From the NCBI GenBank assembly GCA_026770575.1, contig MU657327.1, positions 68,421-85,351 of the forward strand: 16,931 nucleotides of DNA, given 5' to 3'. Positions 1-9,100 of this stretch are shown here, in pieces (the first letter of the stretch is position 1; the number at the start of each line of letters is the position of its first letter). The DNA comes from Pelagophyceae sp. CCMP2097 (taxonomy: Eukaryota; Sar; Pelagophyceae). The translations under genes and the position numbers were made by a program. The notes beneath the pieces are model-generated. The model made no database searches and was not told the origin of the DNA. It saw nothing but the letters and a program-made list of their open reading frames with translations.

Positions 1-13
1 TACCTCTGCTGAC

Positions 14-37
14 GGCGCAGCCGATGCAGACGGCGCA
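14..37 (+). repeat. Short direct repeat, copy 1
   Basis: A 24-bp segment beginning GGCGCAGCCG and ending CAGACGGCGCA recurs at 94-117 with only two differences (AT versus CC in the middle). The word GCAGTTGT also recurs nearby, around 71, 131 and 171. This suggests a decayed, locally duplicated repeat with no known family. Confidence 0.5.
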
Positions 38-93
38 ACGTCGCAAGTGGGTAGCCGCAGCAAACTGCGCAGTTGTCTTATTTTGTTGTTGGT

Positions 94-117
94 GGCGCAG
101 CCGCCGCAGACGGCGCA
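94..117 (+). repeat. Short direct repeat, copy 2
   Basis: Second copy of the 24-bp GC-rich segment at 14-37, same orientation, 80 bp downstream, 22 of 24 positions identical by eye. Confidence 0.5.
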
Positions 118-373
118 GTCGCTTTCTGTTGCAGTTGTTTTCAAAACAGCTTCTCTTCTTAGGGCGCGCGCAGTTGTTCATTGGTCGTTATGTACAACCG
201 CTGGAGCTTGTCTATAGGGTCAAAAACGAGTTATATACCCTTTTCCATTTTTGGTGTTCTATTGTACTGCTATGCGCCGCTAGCTTATAGTTTTCGGCGT
301 TTTCCGAAGAGAATCTACACTCACCGAATACCTCTTGGCGAACCTTTGACGCGCAAACGCACGGAAGGGTTCG

Positions 374-436
374 TAGGGTACAAGACCCCATCGATCTACA
401 GCCTCGCGTCAATGTAAAACTATCGCCAAAAAAAAA
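374..436 (+). repeat. Repeat A, copy 1, ending in poly(A)
   Basis: A segment of about 55 bp starting TAGGGTA, with the core CATCGATCTACAGCCTCGCG, ends in a run of nine A. It recurs at 708-783 with a handful of substitutions and again ends in poly(A). A conserved body followed by an A tail of variable length is what retroposed (SINE/LINE-like) copies look like. I see no internal promoter box that would settle the class. Confidence 0.6.
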
Positions 437-554
437 GGCAACAATCTAAAAGGATAGCAGTGATCGGCGCGGGGACGTTATACAGCCTCTCCTGACAACA
501 ATAAAAGAGTTATTATCAACGACAAACAAGTGTTCTCACAAATTAAAAAAAAAA

Positions 555-592
555 CCTTAGATAGTAATAGGTGCCGGCCCCTGCGGGGCCCT
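555..592 (+). repeat. Repeat B, copy 1, with GGCCCC hairpin
   Basis: The copy reads CTTAGATAGTAATAGG followed by a GC-rich inverted repeat (GGCCCC, TGC, GGGGCC). It directly follows a run of ten A at 545-554. The same unit occurs at 826-863. A partial, rearranged copy of its left end lies at 687-712 and also follows a short A run. Confidence 0.6.
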
Positions 593-686
593 ATGCGCGA
601 ACGAGCCGGTAAGTTCAATCATGGCAACCAACGAACAAAAATATACCAGTCTGAAAGATTCTTTTGACAGTTACGAACCAAAAAAA

Positions 687-712
687 CCTTAGATACAATT
701 GTAGTAATAGGG
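687..712 (+). repeat. Repeat B, partial copy joined to repeat A
   Basis: The sequence CCTTAGATA is followed by 8 extra bases (CAATTGTA) and then GTAATAGG. It matches the left end of repeat B interrupted by a small insertion, and runs straight into the second copy of repeat A. As at 555, it follows a poly(A) run (680-686). This suggests nested or serial insertion of related elements. Confidence 0.45.
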
Positions 713-783
713 TACTAGACGCCATCGATCTACAGCCTCGCGTCAATGTAAAACAATCGCTGAAAAAAAAAAAAAAAAAAAAA
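708..783 (+). repeat. Repeat A, copy 2, with 21-nt poly(A)
   Basis: Second copy of the repeat at 374-436, here ending in 21 consecutive A (763-783). The body differs from copy 1 at only a few positions; the A tail is more than twice as long. Confidence 0.6.
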
Positions 784-825
784 GAGAGGCGACTCGGCAC
801 TGCCAGCCCGGGAAGCCATATAATG

Positions 826-863
826 CTTAGATAGTAATAGGCTCCCGGCCCCTGCGGGGCCCT
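826..863 (+). repeat. Repeat B, copy 2, with GGCCCC hairpin
   Basis: Second full copy of CTTAGATAGTAATAGG plus the GGCCCC/GGGGCC inverted repeat. Similarity to copy 1 stops right after GGGGCCCT (863). The right repeat boundary is therefore visible, and the sequence beyond it (864 onward) is unique in this window. Confidence 0.6.
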
Positions 864-1036
864 GTTCGACTTGCCGCATCATGGCCGCGCGGTCGTCTTG
901 GAGCGCCTGCCGGTCCTTTGCGAGCAGTGCCTGCGACGGAATCCTTTTGTCGAAGAAAAAAACACGGCCGAGCTCGGGCTCTCGGATGTGATGTGCACGT
1001 CGGGAACGCCTGGTGGGAGCCGACCCGTCTTCGGCT

Positions 1037-1183
1037 TCACTGATGAAAGACGCCGGTTCGGACCATCTCGGCATCAAAGGCCCGTTCGAGGGCGCCGAGC
1101 GCCGAGGCGTGCGCCGCGTGGGTGCGCTGGACGGTCGCGAGGGCGCCGATGGCGGCGGTGAAAGTGGTCGCGGGGGCCGCCAT
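1037..1183 (-). CDS. Candidate short or partial gene, Ala-rich N-terminus
   Basis: An ATG at 1183 opens a 48-codon minus-strand frame with strongly GC-ending codons and an alanine-rich helical start (MAAPATTFTAAIGALATV). This coding-like codon use is why it is listed. The frame stops at 1037. A second coding-like, helix-forming piece in another frame (about 940-870, containing LLAKDRQALQDDRAAMMRQ) lies downstream and could be joined by an intron ending CGTCGCAG. That would keep the frame if the donor were the GTCCGA or GTCTTT next to codons 40-45. The 3' piece then runs into repeat B, so a gene here may have been truncated by the repeat. No family is recognised. It could also be spurious. Confidence 0.28.
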   Translation of the reverse strand: MAAPATTFTAAIGALATVQRTHAAHASALGALERAFDAEMVRTGVFHQ

Positions 1184-1440
1184 CGTCTTGCCTCCTCTTC
1201 ACGACATTTTGCAAACGTGGGTCCAGGTCATGTGTCATTTCCGACGGACCCCGGAGGCGGGCGCGGCGGTCAAAGGTTTGAAGAGCCTTCAAGGATCGAG
1301 GCCTAGGCGGCCTCTGTTGATATCGCCAAAGACTTTGCATTGGAATTCGAGGGGCCACTCGAGCTCAAAGGCAGCCTACAATTGTACCTATCGGACCGGG
1401 GTGGCACCCTCTTTGAAAAGTGCGGTCGTTCATTAAGTGC

Positions 1441-3503
<2,063 letters not shown>

Positions 3504-4406
3504 ATTCAATCAGGGGCGGGGATGGGGTATGACCCGCGGCTGGGCAGAGATGCGGACCCGCGGATGAGCAGGGCAGAGCGCGTGACTCGACTTCGTTTCT
3601 CGAGTCTTGAAGTTGTTTCAGCGAAGGGTTCTCTTGGTTTTGGGTTTTCACTTTGGAGACTGTTCGTGAAAGCCGCAGGCGAGCCGCGATTTAAGCTGGT
3701 TCGCGGCTTAAACGTGCGCGCGGCCGCATCGGCCTTTTGGCTTAAGGGCGCGTTGTGGCGGCATTTTTTTTATTTTTCGGTGAGAGATGGCGATATCTGA
3801 AATTTACCTCTGCAGACGGACCAAAAAGAAGGCGAGAAAAACGTGGGCGAACGGACTGAAGCGTGCCATCTCGGCGGAGCGGGCACGTGTTCGTTGAGTT
3901 GTCCGTGCCTGTGAATGAACTGGGGCCGTGCGCCGCGCAGCGTCTATAGGCCAAAGGGCCCGGCGAATTCGGAAAGGCGGAACTGGAATTCAACGAGGGG
4001 CTTTGCAGAAGCGCGGGCAAACGCGCCGGGGGGCCGCGGGCCACGCGCATCGGCGGGGCGCCGCGGTACCGGCTGGGCGCCGCCGCAAAAGCGGGCCGAT
4101 GTTCGCACAGAAAGAATCGAGGACTGACGTTGAACTCGTTGATAAGGCCAGAAAACGAAGCTTCTGCCCGGGAACGCGCCCGGCAACGCGGCGTGAAGCG
4201 AGACGCCGAACTCCGCGCAGGCCCGGCGATTCGAATCGATCCCATCCCGTGCGCCGCGGCGTCTTGCATGGCAATTTGTACTGTTTCCGCACGGCCCTTT
4301 TCTTTTTGCGCGTTTTTGGAGACGAAGACTATCGCGGGCCCGGCGCCGCGCGGTTAATTTCGTCGGGACCGCGGCGGGTTTGCCGACGCGCCGTCTCCTG
4401 GTTGAA
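3504..4406. other. Divergent spacer between PDS and SAMDC
   Basis: No supportable protein gene is seen. The spacer must hold both promoters, because PDS reads leftward from 3503 and SAMDC rightward from 4549. Visible elements are a GGGGCGGGG box at 3513-3521 just upstream of the PDS start, an 8-bp-arm inverted repeat at 3682-3708, a T-rich run at about 3764-3778, and one TGACGT word at 4125-4130. None is diagnostic. The open frames here are composition-driven. Confidence 0.55.
3682..3708. repeat. Perfect 8-bp inverted repeat with 11-nt loop
   Basis: AGCCGCGA at 3682-3689 pairs exactly with TCGCGGCT at 3701-3708, enclosing TTTAAGCTGGT. It lies about 180 bp upstream of the PDS start in the divergent spacer. 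It could be a dyad binding site or a chance hairpin in GC-rich DNA. Confidence 0.4.
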
Positions 4407-4508
4407 ATGGCGGCGCGGGGCCACTCGATTCGTCGCAATTGTCTCAGCGTTCTGACGCCCGCGTTTCGACTTTTTCCTTCTAGGTTCATCGTCGACGCCC
4501 CGAGCTAA
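4407..4508 (+). CDS. Possible upstream ORF of SAMDC (33 codons)
   Basis: An ATG at 4407 opens a 33-codon frame (start MAARGHSIRR, end FIVDAPS) that stops at 4508, 40 bp before the SAMDC start codon. AdoMetDC mRNAs in both animals and plants are known to carry short upstream ORFs that make translation polyamine-sensitive, so the position is suggestive. The peptide does not resemble the known animal or plant ones that I can recall. The run TTTTTCCTTCTAG at 4469-4481 looks like a 3' splice site, so part of this frame could be a leader intron instead. Low confidence. Confidence 0.25.
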   Translation: MAARGHSIRRNCLSVLTPAFRLFPSRFIVDAPS

Positions 4509-4548
4509 CACGAGCCCGCCTCCCTTTCCCATCCCAGAAGCACGCGCG

Positions 4549-5970
4549 ATGGCGACCCTCGTCGACAAGACCAAGTCCAACTTGGGCCCGGCGATTGAGC
4601 GCGAGTACTACAACACCCGAGGCGCCAGCGCGGCGCTGCCCATCTCGGGCACGGGCGGCTTCCGCGACCGCGCCTGGTCCGTCCAGAGCGACGACGGCTA
4701 CTCTGGCAAGTTTGAGGGCCCGGAGAAGACTTTGGAAGTGTGCTTCTCGCCGGACGTTGGCCACGAAAACGGCTGCCGCGCTCTGAGCCGGCGCGCGTTG
4801 GACTCCATCCTCGACGAGGCGCGGTGCACCATCCTCTCAAAGGCCTCGAACTCGTACCTCGACGCGTACGTGCTGTCGGAATCTTCCCTCTTTGTCTACC
4901 CGTGGAAGGTGGTCATCAAGACTTGCGGCCGCACCACGCTCCTCCGGTGCCTGCGGCGCCTGCTGGAGCACACGACGTGCGACGCCGCCGGCGCCGAGCC
5001 CGCGCTCGGGCTCCGCCTGGAGTGGGTCGGCTACTCTCGCAAGAACTACGCCTTCCCCGACGAACAGCCCTCGCCCCACACGTCCTTTGGCGAGGAGCTC
5101 GCCTACTTGAAGGCCCACTGCGACGACACGTTTGGGGCCTCCAACGTCGGCGCCTTTGACGGCCAGGGCTACGTTTTGGGGCCCATCACGGGCGACCACT
5201 GGTTTGTGTACGTCGCGGACGAGTGCGAGCGGCCCGCGTCTTCCTCGACGGAGCGCACGATCAACATCATGATGTTCGACTTGGCCGACGACGTCCGCGA
5301 CGCGTTTTACGTCTGTGACGATGAGAAGGACGACTTGGCGCAAGCTGCGCGTAACATGACACAGCGCTCGGGCCTCGCCCGCCTCGTCGTCGCCTCGACG
5401 TCGGAGCACAACCTCGTCGCCTGCGCCTCCATGTCGGGCTTGAACATGGCCGACTCGCCGGGCGCCGCGCCGGCCAACGGCGCGCCGCGCCAGCGCGAGA
5501 CGTTCGTCGACGCCGCCGCCTTTGAGCCGTGCGGCTACTCGATGAACGCGCTGTGCTTCGAGTCGTACACCACCGTGCACGTGACGCCGGAGAAGACGTG
5601 CTCGTACGCTTCGTTTGAGACGAATACGGCGCTGAAGTCGTACGCGTCTCTGGTGAAGAACGTCATCGCAGTCTTCAAGCCCAAGCGAGTCGTCCTCACG
5701 CTCTTCGCCGACGAGGCCGGACTGGCGCAGCTGCCGCGCAACGCCACGTTTGACGGCCTACCCGTGCTGGACGTGCGATCGGTGGGCACGTACGCGCGGT
5801 CCGACTTTTCGTCGTTGCTCGTCGAGCAGGACTGCGTTTGCATGATGGCCAACTACGTCTTCGTCGACCCAAACGACGCTAAGCGCCAGGCGCGCGGCGT
5901 CACGAAGAAGTTGCCGCTGAAGAAGGACGCGGCCAAGAAGGCGTCGGCCTACGTCGGCTCGCTCCAGTGA
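4549..5970 (+). CDS. SAMDC: S-adenosylmethionine decarboxylase proenzyme
   Basis: Pyruvoyl enzyme that makes decarboxylated AdoMet, the aminopropyl donor for spermidine and spermine synthesis, in the cytosol. The frame is a single uninterrupted exon of 473 aa. The self-cleavage motif YVLSESSLFVYP places the processing bond between Glu111 and Ser112, with Ser112 becoming the pyruvoyl group. Conserved KTCG supplies Cys126. FEPCGYSMNAL supplies Ser331 and TTVHVTPEK supplies His344, matching the residues known to drive processing. The substrate-side FEG motif sits at about residue 55 rather than near the N-terminus, so there is a ~50-residue N-terminal extension. An extra loop of about 35 residues lies before FEPCGYS. 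The protein is therefore longer than animal (~335 aa) or plant (~360 aa) enzymes. The start is the first ATG in frame with the homology. It is divergent from PDS. Confidence 0.93.
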   Translation: MATLVDKTKSNLGPAIEREYYNTRGASAALPISGTGGFRDRAWSVQSDDGYSGKFEGPEKTLEVCFSPDVGHENGCRALSRRALDSILDEARCTILSKASNSYLDAYVLSESSLFVYPWKVVIKTCGRTTLLRCLRRLLEHTTCDAAGAEPALGLRLEWVGYSRKNYAFPDEQPSPHTSFGEELAYLKAHCDDTFGASNVGAFDGQGYVLGPITGDHWFVYVADECERPASSSTERTINIMMFDLADDVRDAFYVCDDEKDDLAQAARNMTQRSGLARLVVASTSEHNLVACASMSGLNMADSPGAAPANGAPRQRETFVDAAAFEPCGYSMNALCFESYTTVHVTPEKTCSYASFETNTALKSYASLVKNVIAVFKPKRVVLTLFADEAGLAQLPRNATFDGLPVLDVRSVGTYARSDFSSLLVEQDCVCMMANYVFVDPNDAKRQARGVTKKLPLKKDAAKKASAYVGSLQ

Positions 5971-6534
5971 GCCGCGAGAGGCCGGCGAGGACGACGCCCG
6001 CCAAGACGATGACACCCCGCGGCCGCCGGCGAAAACGACGCCCGCGGCCGCCCAACGACAGCGCAACCGGGCGCTGCAAAACGAACACGAAGACGATGAC
6101 GGCCTCGCCGCCCTGCGAGGCCTACCGCGGCACCACCGCAGAGGCTCAAGAGGAGCGCAACAGGGGGGGGGGGCAGGCGGCCTCCTACTAATAGTATCCT
6201 GGACAACGCGCGCCGCCATTGGGCCGGCGAGGAGCCTGCTCCGACGGATTCGAGGTCCGAATCAGTACACCTCCAAAGGGCGTCATAGTAGGAATCCTAA
6301 TAGTCCTTCTTGGTTCTCGAATAACCCTGGAAGTCGACTTCCGAATCGGCGTCTCGGCTTGCCCTGCCGCCCGTTGCGGCGCAGCCTGCGGCCTCTGGCG
6401 GTGGGTTGCGGCCGCCGGTCTGGGCCGCGCACAAGTCGACCCGAGATTTGAAGCGGAAGTCCGAAACCGCCTTCTCGCGCGCGCGGCCGGCCTGCGGCCG
6501 GCGGTCTGGGAGTCGTTCCGGTGGGGGCTTCTCG
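5971..6534. other. Spacer between SAMDC and dioxygenase gene
   Basis: No gene is supported. After the SAMDC stop there is a stretch rich in GACGACGCC-like words, then an 11-nt G run (6163-6173). It is followed by A/T-richer sequence containing CTACTAATAG (6184 onward) and the palindrome GGAAGTCGACTTCC near 6329. Two related segments ending CGGTCTGGG occur near 6408-6424 and 6490-6510. The region should contain the SAMDC 3' end and the promoter of the next gene. Confidence 0.5.
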
Positions 6535-7920
6535 ATGGGGACCAAGTACGACAAGAAGCCGCGGCGGCAAGGCGAGTGCGTGCTTCTCGCGGTGTTCCTC
6601 CTCGCAGTGGCCACGCTCTGCGCCGCAGCCGCCTACCTCCTCGCCGCCCAAGCCGGTGCGCCGGACGGCGACGGTCGCCCTCGAGCGTGCTGCAGGTCCG
6701 CTGCAAAAGCACGCGTCGGGAGTGCGAGAGCCGCGGCTGCGCGCATCCGCGACGACGGACGCGGCGGCGCAGCGGCTGGGCGCGGCGGCGGTAGACGCGC
6801 ACGAACTCGACGTCGCCGACGTGCTCCACGACATCGGCGGTGCGGCCTTTGAAGTGGCCGTCGGAGGTGAGGCCCGAACAGCCGCGTCGACCGCCTTCGT
6901 AGGCCGGCGCGTCGTCGTCTTGGACGGCGCGATCCCAGAGGCGGAGCGGCGGCGCGTCGCGGACAGGTACATCAAGTTGACGGGGGCCGATGCGCAGCAG
7001 GGGTGGCATCGGGAGAAGGCGAACGACAACAGTCTTGACCACAACGCCATGGCAAAAGACCTGTCCTACGACGAATGCAACGGCCAGACGCTCGACACTC
7101 TCCGTACACTCGCGCCGCAGTTCTACGAGGAGTGCGCCTTCGACCGGCCCATCTGGGTCTCGCGATGCTCCATCTACGCAAGTCTACCTCGACGCATCTC
7201 TCGAGGCTAACGACGCCCTTTCTTAGGCGCAGACATTTATCGACGTCGACGAGGCGCACCAGGACCGGTCGCACGATGCCGTCGGCTTTAGCGTGACTGC
7301 GATTTGGTACCCTCATGAGCGGTGGCACGCTCATTGGGGTGGGGAGACCGTGTTTCTGTCCGGTAAGCGAACCGCGCCCGGCTCGCCAAAACCGCCAACG
7401 CCGCCGTTTAGGCAAGGACTCTGCGACGGCGGAGCTGCTGCTGCCCGTGCTGCCAAAGCCGGGGCGGTTGCTGCTGTTCGACTCTGAGCTCACCCACATG
7501 GCAAAACCGTCGACTGCCATCGCCGAGCCCTTCGCGCCGCCGCTCTTCCGCGGCGCTTTGGCGTCGACGAGAACGACGGGCAATCGCTTCGCGGTGGTGG
7601 AGCGACTGCGCTGCGGTTTGGAGACCGTTGCATACCTCATCGAGAGACTCGACGGCGACGGCGACGGTTCGCTCTCGCGGGTCGAGTACGCCGCGCTCCT
7701 CAAATACCTCGACATCCCAGACGCCGCGGGCGCGATCGCCTACGCGCGACGGTGCGCCGCGCGCGAGGGGGGCAGTCCCGCGCCTCGAGGGATTTTATTT
7801 CGGCCCCGGGGAGCGATTTTGGCCCATGTATCCGCGACGGCACGCAGGCGGACGCAGAGGGGCCCACCGTACTCTGTCCAAGACGTCCGGACCATCTTCG
7901 GAATCGTCGACGCCAAGTAA
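6535..7920 (+). CDS. Membrane-anchored prolyl-4-hydroxylase-like dioxygenase with EF-hand
   Basis: 2-oxoglutarate/Fe(II) oxygenase of prolyl-4-hydroxylase type. Exons are 6535-6655, 6696-7177, 7227-7362 and 7412-7920, giving 415 aa. Residues ~15-40 form one hydrophobic segment after a basic start (MGTKYDKKPRRQ), predicting a type II anchor in the ER or Golgi. The double-stranded beta-helix shows the iron ligands H212-x-D214 (in DEAHQDRSHD) and distal His275 (SELTHMAKP). The family's W-GGET-F strand is present, and GNRFAVV supplies a likely 2-oxoglutarate-binding Arg. A textbook EF-hand loop (DGDGDGSLSRVE, residues 327-338) follows the catalytic domain. Intron 1 is only 40 bp. Intron 2 (7178-7226) starts GCAAGT, a GC-AG intron; it keeps the frame where no GT donor does. 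Roughly the last 40 residues fall in sequence duplicated near 10200-10320, so the native C-terminus is uncertain. Substrate unknown. Confidence 0.8.
7178..7226 (+). other. GC-AG intron in the dioxygenase gene
   Basis: The exon ends ATCTAC, the intron begins GCAAGTCTAC and ends TTTCTTAG, and the next exon starts GCGCAGACATTT. This joins ...RCSIY to AQTFIDVDEAHQD in frame. GCAAGT is the usual donor of GC-AG introns. The nearby GT (7182) would break the frame, and reading through reaches a stop at 7208. Confidence 0.7.
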
Positions 7921-8054
7921 TCCTTGTTCGTATCGGGGTACGCGGTCGGCGGTCGCCGCGGAGAAGTCCCTGCGGCGGCGCTGACGTGCCGGCGGCGGCG
8001 CGGTCGGACGCATGGTCCGTCTACGGGCTGCGCGGCGTTTTCTTTACGTTTGCT

Positions 8055-9100
8055 CTACCGCCGCGGCGCGCCGTTCGCCTCGAGCCATGCCATAATATGC
8101 GCAACTTTCTTCGCAGCTTGTTCGCGGCCCGCGGCCGCAGCGAGCTTGTAGAAGCGCAGCGCCTCGTTTTGGTCCTGCGGCACGCCGAGGCCGTTGCCGT
8201 AGCAATTGCCCAAGTTATCGAGTGCCATCCCGTCTCCCTGCGCCGCGGCGAGGCGCCACCACCGCACGGCTTCCTCCGTCGACTGCGCCACGCCCAGGCC
8301 CTCGTAGTATAAACCTCCAATGTGGTATTGACCAGCGAAGTACCCTTGCAGCGCCGCGCGTCGATACCAGAGCATCGCCGTCTCGTAGTCGATCTCGACG
8401 GCGTGGCCGAGCTCGTAGCAGCACCCCACTCGGTTCTGACCTCCCGGGTGCCCTTGCGCCGCAGCGTGCGCGTACAGCGCGAACGCCCGCTTCGAGTCCT
8501 TCTCGACGCCATGGAGCCTGAAATGTACACTCTTCCGAGCTGCAGCTGCGCCTCGGCGTTGCCCTTGTCCGCGTGCGCCTGCACGCGTTGGACCCACTCG
8601 GCGTTCGATTTTGGGGTCGCAGCTCGGCAGAGCGGGCAGCGCTTGTCGTACTGCAGGCACTTTGCGTTCCAGCCTAGGCAGAGCGACTTGCAACAGCAGT
8701 CGAGGAAGGCCTTGCCGATATCATCGACCGGGAGCGCGTCGAGGCAGATGGCACAATCCTCCTGCCAGTTCGCCTCGCCGTGCAGCGCAGCGGCCTCGAC
8801 CACGGAACCTGTCGGCACGACGGCGCTTGCTGCCTCGGCCTCGGGGGCGGCTGCGCTTGCCGCCTCCTGCTCCGTCGGATTCAGGTCCAGCTTCTCCGGG
8901 GAGAGCGAGACGACGAGGCCCTGCTGGTACGCGGCGGCGAGGTCCGGGCACGCCGCCTTGTGGCCCCGCTTCCAGTCTACGAGCTGGCACGCCCGGGTGC
9001 AGTAGTGCCGCGACTTGCAGAGCGTGCACTGCTTGCCGCCCGGCTCGTCGCAGACGCAGCACGGCGTCGGCCCGGCGGCGGCAAATGGCGGGCCCGTCAT
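8055..9100 (-). CDS. MYND-RING-Sel1 repeat protein, with one frame break
   Basis: Probable protein-interaction or ubiquitin-ligase-type adaptor. The start ATG (9100) directly precedes a complete MYND zinc finger with ligands C14/C17, C25/C28, C34/C38 and H47/C51. A linker rich in Ala and Glu follows. A RING-like finger has CAIC at 116-119, a CCC cluster at 135-137, C141, C148 and CPLC at 155-158. Four Sel1-type TPR-like repeats run to the stop at 8055 (hallmarks GLGV, A..W...AA.Q G). The frame breaks after codon 197 in the first Sel1 repeat (about 8510). One G seems missing from an ATGGGC-like context, and the homology continues in another frame (GVEKDSKRAFALYAHAAAQ). Restored length is about 348 aa. 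The break may be a real lesion or a sequencing error. It is convergent with the dioxygenase and divergent from the SPRY gene. Substrates unknown. Confidence 0.8.

Larger units (their letters stand above)
1..870. other. Repeat-rich, gene-free left flank
   Basis: I see no supportable gene here. The stretch is visibly more A/T-rich than the rest of the window and is built from short dispersed repeats, homopolymer A runs (428-436, 545-554, 680-686, 763-783) and copies of a GC-rich hairpin. The open frames are short, composition-driven and lack family resemblance. It is best read as intergenic or decayed mobile-element sequence; the individual repeats are listed separately. Confidence 0.7.

Noticed and set aside
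572..863. GGCCCCTGCGGGGCC hairpins as bacterial-type terminators
   Set aside because: They belong to a dispersed repeat, are not followed by T runs on the relevant strand, and the window is eukaryotic.
4125..4130. TGACGT word in the PDS/SAMDC spacer as an aureochrome site
   Set aside because: A single 6-mer is expected by chance about once per 2 kb on both strands; there is no second copy or conservation evidence.
3742..4489. Several 100-180-codon frames in the PDS/SAMDC spacer
   Set aside because: Overlapping frames on both strands with Arg-rich composition typical of non-coding GC-rich DNA; none has a recognisable domain.
5967..6191. Open frame just after the SAMDC stop
   Set aside because: Low-complexity Arg/Pro/Thr composition reading into an 11-nt G run; no motif, and it overlaps the SAMDC stop by chance.
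8322..9005. Long plus-strand frames opposite the MYND-RING-Sel1 gene
   Set aside because: Mirror frames of a GC-rich coding region. The minus strand shows clear zinc-finger and Sel1 motifs.
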